A DNA stretch of 64,000 nucleotides from JALORV01 sp963712485 (GTDB taxonomy: Bacteria; Pseudomonadota; Gammaproteobacteria; Burkholderiales; Burkholderiaceae_F): assembly GCA_963712485.1 (NCBI GenBank), contig CAVQID010000008.1, forward strand, positions 1-64,000. The letters are read 5' to 3'. Every line of letters starts with the position of its first letter. The stretch's first letter is position 1. The position numbers and the translations under genes are program-made. This document shows, piece by piece, positions 1-8,100 of this stretch. The notes beneath the pieces are model-generated. The model was given only the letters and a program-made list of their open reading frames with translations. It had not been told where the DNA came from and made no database searches.

Positions 1-1337
1 AGAACCAGGGAGTTGTTCTTAACGTAAAAAAGGTCGAACTGAAGCTTGCGCTGTGCATCGTCAACGGAAGCTCCGTAGGAGTACCGGATCTGGGCCCAGC
101 CGGTGATCCCGGGCTTCACGCTGTGGCGGAGCTCGTAGAAGCGCACCTGTTCACGCAGTGTGTCGACAAAGATCGGACGTTCCGGGCGTGGGCCAACCAG
201 GCTCATGTCGCCGTTGAGCACGTTGACGAGTTGGGGAAGTTCATCGATTCGCAGTTTCCGCAGCACGCGGCCCACCCGCGTCACCCGCGAGTCCGAGCGT
301 TCGGCCCAGCGCGCGACACCGTCGCCCTCAGCGTCCTGCCGCATCGACCTCAGCTTGAGCACCTTGAATCGGCGCCCACCGCGACCGACGCGCTCCTGGG
401 TGAAGAAAATCGGCAACCCGCTCTCAAGGAAGATCGCCAGGATCGCTAGGACCAGCACCGGCAGTGCAAGGACAAGCAATACCGTCGCCGCCGTCAGGTC
501 GAACACGCGCTTGCTGAGTCGGCGTAGCGGGCTCTGGACGAACCCCTCCCCGTAGATCAGCCAGCTGGCCTTCAGCGAATCGACTGGCACCTCTCCTCGC
601 ACCCGCTCGTAGAAGGCTGACAGATCACAGACGGGGATTCCCGCGACGCGGCACTCGAGCAAGTCGTCCATCGGCAACGCGCCGCCCCGCTGCTCGCGCG
701 CCGCGACGATGACTTCATTGACACGAAAGCGCTCGACAATCGCCTGCAGTTTCAGGTCGGGAGGAAAGGTCGGTGCGCGACCAGCAACGCTACCGTCGGG
801 CGACCCGTTCTGCGGACCGGCTGGGAAGAAGCCCACGACGATGGCGCCGCGGGGACCATGCCTTTCGATCAGGTCCTCGACCGCCAGCGCGTCCGGTCCG
901 GTGCCGATGATGAGCGTTCTGCGCGCACTCAGGCTGCTGGCCAGCGTAGCCAACAGGATCGGGCGAACCAAAATAACCAGGGACACCGTAAACAGCGCGG
1001 CATAAGGAAGCACCGCTCGCGGCCCTGTCCCCTGGGGCGCCAGTCCAAAGATCAGATAGCAGATCGGTACGCCGACGCCCATGGCGAGCACGGTTCGACC
1101 GAATACCGTACCAAGTGATTTGCGCTCACCACTCCGGAAAAGACCGAACATGGTCCCGACCGCAGTCGTGATTAGTGCGAACTCAACCGCAAAGAGCACA
1201 GCCGAGCTCGTCGGGACCCCGTAAGGCCCCAATTGAATAGACACCGCGAGCAGCATCGAGGCGATGCAGAACGCAGCGAACAGCGCCATGTCAGCAAAGG
1301 ATGCGACTGACAATGGACGGCGCGAAATAGTGATCAC
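1..1337 (-). CDS. Exopolysaccharide polyprenyl-phosphate sugar transferase, XrtA/PEP-CTERM type (TIGR03013-like), 3' end outside window
   Basis: Initiating sugar-1-phosphate transferase that loads the first sugar onto undecaprenyl phosphate at the inner membrane. About 445 residues are visible. The N-terminal part is hydrophobic with several membrane segments. A CoA-binding-like Rossmann stretch follows (LIIGTGPDA), then the bacterial sugar transferase domain with KVLKLRSMRQDAEG, LRIDELPQLVNVLNGDMS, LVGPRPERP and PGITGWAQIRYSYGAS, a wording typical of the TIGR03013 subgroup found in XrtA loci. The start is a GTG preceded by AAGGAAGGA at 6 nt. The last residues of the domain lie beyond position 1. 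It is the most distal member of the prsK-prsT-tviB gene set, separated from the protease by about 460 bp, so it may have its own promoter. Confidence 0.92.
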   Translation of the reverse strand, partial: MITISRRPLSVASFADMALFAAFCIASMLLAVSIQLGPYGVPTSSAVLFAVEFALITTAVGTMFGLFRSGERKSLGTVFGRTVLAMGVGVPICYLIFGLAPQGTGPRAVLPYAALFTVSLVILVRPILLATLASSLSARRTLIIGTGPDALAVEDLIERHGPRGAIVVGFFPAGPQNGSPDGSVAGRAPTFPPDLKLQAIVERFRVNEVIVAAREQRGGALPMDDLLECRVAGIPVCDLSAFYERVRGEVPVDSLKASWLIYGEGFVQSPLRRLSKRVFDLTAATVLLVLALPVLVLAILAIFLESGLPIFFTQERVGRGGRRFKVLKLRSMRQDAEGDGVARWAERSDSRVTRVGRVLRKLRIDELPQLVNVLNGDMSLVGPRPERPIFVDTLREQVRFYELRHSVKPGITGWAQIRYSYGASVDDAQRKLQFDLFYVKNNSLV

Positions 1338-1799
1338 AGCAGTTCCTTCCTTCTGCCCCCTTGCGCGCCTAAGCGACGGGCGGGTCTTTGGTCGTACTCT
1401 GGATGATCGATATGTCAACACTGCGACAGCCGCGAAGCATTGACTCCACAACTCTCCGTTAACGCTGCCTGCCCAGTTTGAAGGTGGAAAAGGGGGCCGA
1501 CCAGCCGAGCCGTCGCTCGAAGGGTGTGGCGTTTTCCTCTTGACTTGGCGGAAGAGATGAGGCTGCGATCGCAGCACTCTTGGAAGAGGCGGAGGAGCGT
1601 CTGCTTCGGAAATCTTCTTTGTGTGTTGCCCCCTCCCACCAGTCTGTTCAGCGAAAAATTGAGCGTATACAAGAGCTTCTCAAACAGCAATGGCTATTCG
1701 TCGGTTGCGAGTGGCACTGCACCAAAGGGCGACATCCCAACTGCGCGCAAATGTCCAGTGCACGAAATTTGCTCTGCGCCGCTTGGCGTTGTCGGTGGA
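1338..1799. other. Intergenic region between the sugar transferase and protease genes
   Basis: No convincing gene: short open frames on both strands show no family resemblance and no ribosome binding site. The base composition is less GC-rich than in the neighbouring genes. It should hold the promoter and leader of the sugar transferase. A TTGCTG/TATACG pair on the minus strand near 1663-1692 is the best sigma-70-like match I see, but its 15-bp spacer makes it weak. Confidence 0.4.
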
Positions 1800-2579
1800 C
1801 TAGCGTGGGGCCCGCGCCAGCAGATCGATCAGAAACGCGGACGGGATGGCATAACTTATGCCCGAAGGTTGTGTCAGCGCTGATTCCTTCGTTCCCTTGA
1901 CGAACACCATGTTCAGGATGCCCACCACCTCCCCGGTCACAGGGTCGTAAAGGGGACTTCCACTATTGCCCGGATAGGCCGTCGCATCGAGCTGGAACAC
2001 CGAAAAAACCGAGCCGCGCAGCCGGCGGATTACCTTGGGATCGAGTTGCCGACCTGTCGCCGACGGCAGTGCAACAGGGGCAATCGCGGACACCATGGCC
2101 CGGTGGGTGGCCGGGAAAAGCCCCAATACGCCGCCGATTGGAAATCCGGTGAAGAGCAGGCTTTCGCCTTCGGCGACCGACGACGAATCGCGCAGCTTGA
2201 GCGGCCGAAGCGCCGGCCCCTCCAGCTTCAGCAGCGCCAGGTCGTGTTCGGTGTCGACCGCAATGCGAGAAAGCTTTCGCATCTCGGTACGCGCCGGGTC
2301 GCCGCCAGGAATCAGGGCCACCAGCAGTTCCGGGTCGGCGCCGGCGTTGAGCGACGCAGGAATCACGTGGGCATTCGTGGCGGCAAGCGTGCCATCGCCC
2401 ACCACGAAGCCTGTGCCGAGAAACCGGACCGGTGGGGAGCGAAGCGCCTGGAAAGTGCCAATCGCAAGGATGGACGGCTTGACCAGCGCAATCGCCGGGG
2501 CCGGCTGTGCGCCCGATTCGGCGCTGCCCAGCAGGCCAGCCGTCACCAAGGCCAGTGCGGCCAGTGCTCGCGACATCAC
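1800..2579 (-). CDS. Secreted trypsin-like serine protease (S1C-like)
   Basis: 259-residue exported protease. A signal peptide covers about residues 1-24 (hydrophobic ALAALALVTAGLLGSA, then ESGAQ). The chymotrypsin-fold triad is readable: His71 in TNAHVI, Asp113 in EHDLALLKL, Ser206 in GNSGSPL. There is no PDZ domain, so it is shorter than DegP/HtrA proteins. It follows tviB by 31 nt on the same strand and probably belongs to the exopolysaccharide operon, where trypsin-like proteins of unknown substrate are common. The role in polysaccharide export or surface-protein processing is inferred from location only. Confidence 0.85.
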   Translation of the reverse strand: MMSRALAALALVTAGLLGSAESGAQPAPAIALVKPSILAIGTFQALRSPPVRFLGTGFVVGDGTLAATNAHVIPASLNAGADPELLVALIPGGDPARTEMRKLSRIAVDTEHDLALLKLEGPALRPLKLRDSSSVAEGESLLFTGFPIGGVLGLFPATHRAMVSAIAPVALPSATGRQLDPKVIRRLRGSVFSVFQLDATAYPGNSGSPLYDPVTGEVVGILNMVFVKGTKESALTQPSGISYAIPSAFLIDLLARAPR

Positions 2580-2610
2580 TGATGTCTGCCCGGCCGCCGG
2601 GTGCGGCCTG

Positions 2611-3891
2611 TTACAGGCGCCACACGGTCAGCCCCTTGCCGCGCAGCACCTCGGCGTCCGCCTGGCACTTGACGTCCACATACAGGCCGCCGGGAAGCAG
2701 CTTGCCGAGCATGTCATCGACAGGTCGTTTGCGAAAGTCGTCGTGCGCCACCGCGGCGACGATCGCACTCGCGCGCGGAAGGTCATCCCAAGAGCACAGC
2801 GACACACCGTACTCGTGCATGGCTTCCTGAGGATCGGCCAGCGGATCATGCACGCTGACCCGCGCACCGAAGGATTGCAGTTCCCGCACGATGTCGATCA
2901 CTCGCGAGTTACGCAGATCCGGGCAGTTCTCCTTGAACGTCAGCCCAAGCACGATGACGTCGGCATCCTTGACATGGGCACCGGACTGGATCAGCTGCTT
3001 GACCGTCTGCTCGGCGACGTAGTGCCCCATGCCATCGTTGATGCGTCGCCCAGCCAGGATGACCTGCGGGTGGTACCCCAGCATGTCGGCCTTGTACGTA
3101 AGGTAGTACGGATCGACACCGATGCAGTGACCGCCGACCAGCCCGGGTCGGAACGAAAGGAAGTTCCACTTGGTGCCGGCCGCCTGCAACACCTCCGTTG
3201 TGTCGATATCCATGCGATGGAAGATCAGCGCGAGTTCGTTCATCAGCGCGATGTTCAAATCCCGCTGGGTGTTTTCGATCACTTTCGCCGCCTCTGCGAC
3301 CTTGATGCTGGAGGCCCGGTGCACGCCCGCCGTTACGACCATCTCGTACGTCTCGGCCACGCGCTCCAGCGTCGCGGCCGTGTCGCCCGACACCACCTTG
3401 ACGATGCGAGCCAGCGTGTGTTCGCGGTCGCCGGGGTTTATCCGCTCCGGCGAGTAGCCAACAAAGAAGTCCTGCTTCCACTTCATGCCGGATTCCCGCT
3501 CTAGCAGCGGAATGCAGACCTCCTCCGTGGCGCCAGGGTAGACCGTCGACTCGTACACGACGGTCGCACCCTTCTTCATGTGACGACCTACCGTGATGCT
3601 CGCGCCCACCAGGGGCGAAAAGTCCGGCCGGTGCGCAGCGTCGATCGGCGTGGGCACGGCAACGATGACGAAGTCCGCTTCCGAAAGCCGGGTCGGATCA
3701 CTGGTGGCCTCGAGGAACTGTGCTGCTTTCAGGTCGTCGCTGCTCACTTCTCCCGTCGGATCGACGTGGCGGCGATACGACTCGATCTTCTGAGGGAGTA
3801 GATCAAAGCCGATCGTCCTGACCTTCTTTCCGAATTCCACGGCCAGCGGCAATCCGACATAGCCGAGCCCAACGACTCCAATGACACCCAT
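2611..3891 (-). CDS. tviB: UDP-N-acetylglucosamine 6-dehydrogenase, TviB/WbpO type
   Basis: NAD-dependent oxidation of UDP-GlcNAc (or GalNAc) to the uronic acid, a precursor for acidic surface polysaccharide. 426 residues, the family's usual length. It has an N-terminal Rossmann motif GLGYVGLPLA (9-18), VYESTVYPGATEE (112-124), YSPERINPGD (146-155), the catalytic-region lysine K203 in AAKVIENTQRDLNIA and the nucleophile Cys256 in GGHCIGVDPYYL. The wording follows Salmonella TviB closely throughout. It lies 40 nt downstream of prsT on the same strand. Donor specificity (GlcNAc or GalNAc) cannot be read from sequence. Confidence 0.94.
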   Translation of the reverse strand: MGVIGVVGLGYVGLPLAVEFGKKVRTIGFDLLPQKIESYRRHVDPTGEVSSDDLKAAQFLEATSDPTRLSEADFVIVAVPTPIDAAHRPDFSPLVGASITVGRHMKKGATVVYESTVYPGATEEVCIPLLERESGMKWKQDFFVGYSPERINPGDREHTLARIVKVVSGDTAATLERVAETYEMVVTAGVHRASSIKVAEAAKVIENTQRDLNIALMNELALIFHRMDIDTTEVLQAAGTKWNFLSFRPGLVGGHCIGVDPYYLTYKADMLGYHPQVILAGRRINDGMGHYVAEQTVKQLIQSGAHVKDADVIVLGLTFKENCPDLRNSRVIDIVRELQSFGARVSVHDPLADPQEAMHEYGVSLCSWDDLPRASAIVAAVAHDDFRKRPVDDMLGKLLPGGLYVDVKCQADAEVLRGKGLTVWRL

Positions 3892-3931
3892 GATGAATAC
3901 AGCCTTCCGTTCGTTTTTATGTCCTGCCCGA

Positions 3932-6745
3932 TCACAGCTGCTTCAGGAGCGGTTCGATCTCGGCCTTGCCCGGAAAATCCTGGCTTACCGATTTCAGCTG
4001 CTGGAGCTCCTTGCGGGCATCGTCGGCGCGTCCGGCTTTCATCAGCGCCTTCGCATAGTTCAAGCGGATGTCGTGCCGGTCCGGGGCCAGCGCGGTCGCC
4101 CGGGCCAGATACTCGACGCCCTTGGCAGCATTGCCGCGGGACGTCAGCAGCACCCCCATGGTGTCCAGAACGAGCGGGTTGTCCGGCGCCAGCTTCAGCG
4201 CACGCTCCGCGGGCTCCATTGCCTTGGGATCGCCCAGTTTGTCCATCACCCAGGCCAGGTTGTTCAGTGCCACCACGTTATTGGGCTGCTGCGCCACGAC
4301 CGCCTGGTAAAGCGCCATGGCTGTCTTGTTGTCGCCCGCGCGAAGCGCCTGCTCCGCCATGTAACCGCGAAACGCAACATCGCGCGGATAGTCGACAAGC
4401 CATTTGCGCGCCAGGGCGTCGGCCTCGGCCTTCTTGCCCTGCACGGCCAGCACCCCGTGCAGCTTCATGGCCAGTTGCACAGCGCCCGCTTCGACTTTCA
4501 GCCCCTCGCGGTAGGCGCGTTCAGCCGCAGTCCATTGCTTGGAGGCAGCGTGTACGTCTCCCTCGAGCACGAAACCAGCCGCGGATTTCGGGGCCGCCGT
4601 CTGGAGGGCACGTGCCTGCTTGAGCGCCTCGTCGGACTTTCCCTGCATAACGTAAGCGAGAACCAGGTCATGAGCGACCGCAGCGTCGCGCGGTGCAACC
4701 TTCTGCGCCCGCAGCAGGGCCTCGATCGCCTTGTCGAGGTCCTTCCGGCTGATGTGCACCGAGGCCAGGCGCATCAGCGGGACTGGGGAGTTGGGCTCCG
4801 CAGCGGCCAATCGATTGAACGTCTCGATCGCCTGGTTTGTCTCGCCCGCCGCCAGTTGCGCACGCCCCAGCGCATCCTGGATACGCGAGTCCTGACCGAG
4901 GCCAGCCGCCGCCTCCTGCGCCGCTGTCAGCGCCGCTCGCGTGTTCTTGTCCCGCAGGTAGAGATTCACCAGCGCGAGACGCGCCGCGACCGAATCCGGT
5001 TTCACCTGGACTGCCCGCTGCAGTACCGGCGCGATTTCAGCCGTTGTCGCGCCGGTTCCCGCCATTACTTCGGCGAGTCCCAGCAGCGCCAGTTCGTTCT
5101 TCGGATCCTTCTCGGCAATCTGTTCGAATCGTCGGCGCGCGTCGGCGGGCTTGCCTTCGGCGATGTCCAGCCGGGCAAGACCTCCGGCAGCGGCGAGGAA
5201 GGTCGGATTGAGTTCGAGGGCCTTGCCGTACTCCGCTCGTGCAGCGGGTATCTCGTTGCGCACGGCGTGCACGGACCCGAGGATCTGATGTGCCGTTGGA
5301 TTCTTCGGCTCCCGCTTCACGATGTCCTGAGCCGCCTGCAGTGCCTTTGCTGTATCCCCCTTGCGGATATACGCGGCTACAAGGGACATCTCCGCCTGGA
5401 TCGGCGCTCCCTGTTCGACCGTGGCCGTTTCGAGCTCCTTGATCCCGGCGTCAAGATCGCCACGAAGCAGCGCAATCTGCCCGAGGCGGACACGGGCCAT
5501 CGACGACTGCGGCTCAGCCTTGGAAACCGCATCGAAGAATTTCGAGGCTTGCCGGATGTCGCCATTGGCCAGATAAGTCTCGCCGGCAAGCATCATGGTG
5601 CCGCGATCGAGAGTGATGCCGGAATCGACCAGCGGCTGGATAGCGTCCAGCGCGCGCGCCGTCTGGTTAGTCGCAAGGTAGCTACGAACCAGGAGGATCC
5701 TGGCGCCGCCGTGCTGCGGCGCCAGGCTCACCGCGCGCTGGAGTGAGCCCTCGGCCTCCGCGTAACGCTTTTCCTGATAGTCGACCGCGCCGGCCAGGAC
5801 CAGCGTCGGCACATGGTCGGGAGCCCGCTTGAGCACCTGCTGCGTCAGTTGGCGCGCCTTGGCATAGTCCTTCCGCCCGACGGCGATCAACGCCTCAGCG
5901 TAGGCTAGGCGCAGATCGTCGCCGTGAGCTGCGCGCGCGGCGGTCACCTGCTCGGCGGCCGCATCGAACTGGGAGTCCGAGAGCAGCAGCGATATCAACT
6001 CGTAGCGTGCAGCGGGCAGCACGGGCGCGAGCGCAATGGCCTGCTCGAGCGCCGCGCGGGCGCCGGCCTTGTCTCCGGCAGCAAGTTTGAGCTCACCCTG
6101 CAGCACCCTGGCTTCAGCAGACTTGGGGTTGTCTGCCACGACTTTGTCGGCCCGAGCCAGCGCTTCGTCGAGCTTCCTGTCGATGGCCAGCAGGCGGACC
6201 TGGCCCAGCTGGGCCCGGACATTCGTCGGGTCGGCCGCCAACGCGGCGGCGAACGAGGTCGCTGCGTCCGACAGCTTGGCAATGCGCGTCTGCGCCTCGC
6301 CCACCCGCACCCGCAGTTCCGCATCCGACTTGGGATCGTCCAGCTTCACCCCTGCGAACTCCGAGATGACCTTGTCCGACTGGCCACCCTCGAGCAGGGA
6401 CTGGGCCACCAGCGGCAGCACTATCGACTTCGGCTGACCGAATTCAAGCGCCTTGCGGAACTCCTTCTCGGCCGAGGCGGTGTCGCCGACAGCCAGCGAG
6501 GAGCGCCCCAGCAGCAGGCGAGCCTCGCCGTTTTCCGGCTGCTTCTGCACGGCATTCTTAAGCTGGATGATCGCTGCGCGATGATCGCCCCTGGCCTGAT
6601 ACTCCTGCGCCGAACGCATGAGCTCAGTCGGGCTGTCGGCGCCGCAGGCGGCAAGGCCGAGTGCAGCTGCGATCCCCATCAGCGCGGCTCCCAGCCGCCA
6701 AGCGAAAACCGTCGAATGTGTGAATGGCATCTGTGGGCGTCTCAT
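3932..6745 (-). CDS. prsT: PEP-CTERM system TPR-repeat lipoprotein PrsT
   Basis: 937-residue lipoprotein made almost entirely of tetratricopeptide repeats, matching the TIGR02917 (PrsT) architecture. The signal peptide ends in the lipobox LGLAAC with Cys34. The first repeat begins near residue 43 (AQEYQARGDHRAAIIQLKNA) and repeats run to the C-terminus. Its ATG overlaps the prsR stop as ATGA, so translational coupling is likely and supports this start; a second ATG five codons in is possible. It probably acts in the periplasm as a scaffold for polysaccharide assembly or export, like other TPR proteins of such loci. The exact role is inferred. Confidence 0.95.
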   Translation of the reverse strand: MRRPQMPFTHSTVFAWRLGAALMGIAAALGLAACGADSPTELMRSAQEYQARGDHRAAIIQLKNAVQKQPENGEARLLLGRSSLAVGDTASAEKEFRKALEFGQPKSIVLPLVAQSLLEGGQSDKVISEFAGVKLDDPKSDAELRVRVGEAQTRIAKLSDAATSFAAALAADPTNVRAQLGQVRLLAIDRKLDEALARADKVVADNPKSAEARVLQGELKLAAGDKAGARAALEQAIALAPVLPAARYELISLLLSDSQFDAAAEQVTAARAAHGDDLRLAYAEALIAVGRKDYAKARQLTQQVLKRAPDHVPTLVLAGAVDYQEKRYAEAEGSLQRAVSLAPQHGGARILLVRSYLATNQTARALDAIQPLVDSGITLDRGTMMLAGETYLANGDIRQASKFFDAVSKAEPQSSMARVRLGQIALLRGDLDAGIKELETATVEQGAPIQAEMSLVAAYIRKGDTAKALQAAQDIVKREPKNPTAHQILGSVHAVRNEIPAARAEYGKALELNPTFLAAAGGLARLDIAEGKPADARRRFEQIAEKDPKNELALLGLAEVMAGTGATTAEIAPVLQRAVQVKPDSVAARLALVNLYLRDKNTRAALTAAQEAAAGLGQDSRIQDALGRAQLAAGETNQAIETFNRLAAAEPNSPVPLMRLASVHISRKDLDKAIEALLRAQKVAPRDAAVAHDLVLAYVMQGKSDEALKQARALQTAAPKSAAGFVLEGDVHAASKQWTAAERAYREGLKVEAGAVQLAMKLHGVLAVQGKKAEADALARKWLVDYPRDVAFRGYMAEQALRAGDNKTAMALYQAVVAQQPNNVVALNNLAWVMDKLGDPKAMEPAERALKLAPDNPLVLDTMGVLLTSRGNAAKGVEYLARATALAPDRHDIRLNYAKALMKAGRADDARKELQQLKSVSQDFPGKAEIEPLLKQL

Positions 6746-8100
6746 TCTTGTTTCCTCAATCCGAATCGATTGAGCAGGTCGTATAGCGTGGGACGGCTGA
6801 TCCCGAGGAGGTCAGCCGCCTTGGACAGGTTGCCGTTGGCTCGCGCCAATGCGCGTACGAATTCACGCCGTTCGGCGCTGTCGCGCGCCTCCCGGAGATT
6901 GAGCGGCTCCTCCTCCTGGGCCGCTCCATCCAGCCCGAGATCGCTGGCCCGCAGCACCGGACCGTCGGCGAGGATCACCGCGCGCTTCATGACGTTCTCA
7001 AGCTCGCGGACGTTCCCCGGCCAGCGATGGCGCTCGATGGCGACGAGCGCCTCGTCACTGAGTCCGATGCGAGCCTGTTTCTGTTCGTCGGCATATCGGC
7101 GCGCAAACGAGTGTGCAAGCAGCACCGCGTCACCCGGACGGTCGCGCAGCGGCGGCACCGTCACGACGATCTCGGCCAGGCGGTAGAAGAGGTCCTCGCG
7201 GAACAGACCTGAGGAGATGCGATCCTGGAGGTTCTGGTGCGTTGCGCACACGATGCGCACATCGACCGGAATCTCGTCGCGGCCACCCAGCCGCTCCACA
7301 GTACGTTGCTGCAGGAAGCGCAACAGCTTCGCCTGCAGCGACATCGGCAGGTCGCCGATCTCGTCGAGGAACAGCGTCCCCTGATTCGCGGTCTCGATGC
7401 GCCCAGGAGTCTGCTTGGTCGCCCCGGTGAAGGCCCCGCGCTCGTAGCCGAACAGCTCGCTTTCGAGCAGGTTCTCGGGGATCGCCGCGCAGTTGATCGC
7501 GACAAAGCGCTTCTTGCTGCGCGGCGAAGACTCATGCAGTGCGCGAGCCAGCAACTCCTTGCCGGTCCCTGATTCGCCAAGCAGCAGGACGGTCGCGGTG
7601 GTCGCCGCGACTTTTTCAATCATGCGGCAGACCGCCAGCATCGACGGCGCGCCGCTGATGATGCCTCCCTGCCCGTCCGTGCGCGAAGCGAGCAGCCGTC
7701 GGTTCTCCGCCTGCAACTCGTGCATACGGAATGCGCGGTCGATGATCAGCGACACGACTTCAGCGTCGAACGGCTTGGCGAAGAAGTCATAGGCACCGAG
7801 AGCCACGGCACGTCGGGCGTTTGCGCTGTCGTGCTGGCCAGTAACGACGATCACCTTCGTGTCCGGTGCGAGCTCGAGGATCTTCTCGAGCGTGCGGAAG
7901 CCTTCACCGACGCTGCCCGTCTCCGGCGGAAGCCCGAGATCCAGCGTCACGACCGCGGGTTCCACCCGGCGCAGCTGCGCGATGGCCTCTTCCCGGTCCG
8001 ACGCGACGGCGACCTCGTAGGCATCAAAGGCCCATTTCATCTGCGTCTGCAGTGCCGGATCGTCCTCCACGACCAGCAAAGCGCGCCGCGCTTCGGTCAT
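6742..8100 (-). CDS. prsR: Sigma-54-dependent response regulator PrsR
   Basis: 452-residue NtrC-class activator. An N-terminal receiver has acidic residues VEDD (11-14) and the phospho-acceptor Asp54 in TLDLGLP. The central AAA+ domain has Walker A GESGTGKE, the sigma-54 loop GAFTGA and Walker B LFLDEIGDLP. A C-terminal Fis-type helix-turn-helix reads SKAADLLGISRPTLYDLL. The start chosen gives an ATGA overlap with the prsK stop; longer open frame upstream lies inside prsK. As PrsR (TIGR02915) it should be phosphorylated by the adjacent PrsK and drive RpoN-dependent polysaccharide and PEP-CTERM genes. Confidence 0.96.
   Translation of the reverse strand: MTEARRALLVVEDDPALQTQMKWAFDAYEVAVASDREEAIAQLRRVEPAVVTLDLGLPPETGSVGEGFRTLEKILELAPDTKVIVVTGQHDSANARRAVALGAYDFFAKPFDAEVVSLIIDRAFRMHELQAENRRLLASRTDGQGGIISGAPSMLAVCRMIEKVAATTATVLLLGESGTGKELLARALHESSPRSKKRFVAINCAAIPENLLESELFGYERGAFTGATKQTPGRIETANQGTLFLDEIGDLPMSLQAKLLRFLQQRTVERLGGRDEIPVDVRIVCATHQNLQDRISSGLFREDLFYRLAEIVVTVPPLRDRPGDAVLLAHSFARRYADEQKQARIGLSDEALVAIERHRWPGNVRELENVMKRAVILADGPVLRASDLGLDGAAQEEEPLNLREARDSAERREFVRALARANGNLSKAADLLGISRPTLYDLLNRFGLRKQE

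Noticed and set aside
1731..1746. Possible sigma-54 promoter (TGGACA-N5-GCGCAG on the minus strand) upstream of the sugar transferase
   Set aside because: Only the GG and GC dinucleotides match; the rest of the TGGCAC/TTGCA consensus is absent, and it lies about 400 bp from the gene.
2035..3504. 489-codon plus-strand frame
   Set aside because: Runs antisense across the protease and tviB genes, both of which have full catalytic motifs.
3881..5746. 621-codon plus-strand frame
   Set aside because: Shadow of prsT in GC-rich DNA: composition is Arg/Gly/Leu-rich with no motif, while the minus strand holds a complete lipoprotein with regular repeats.
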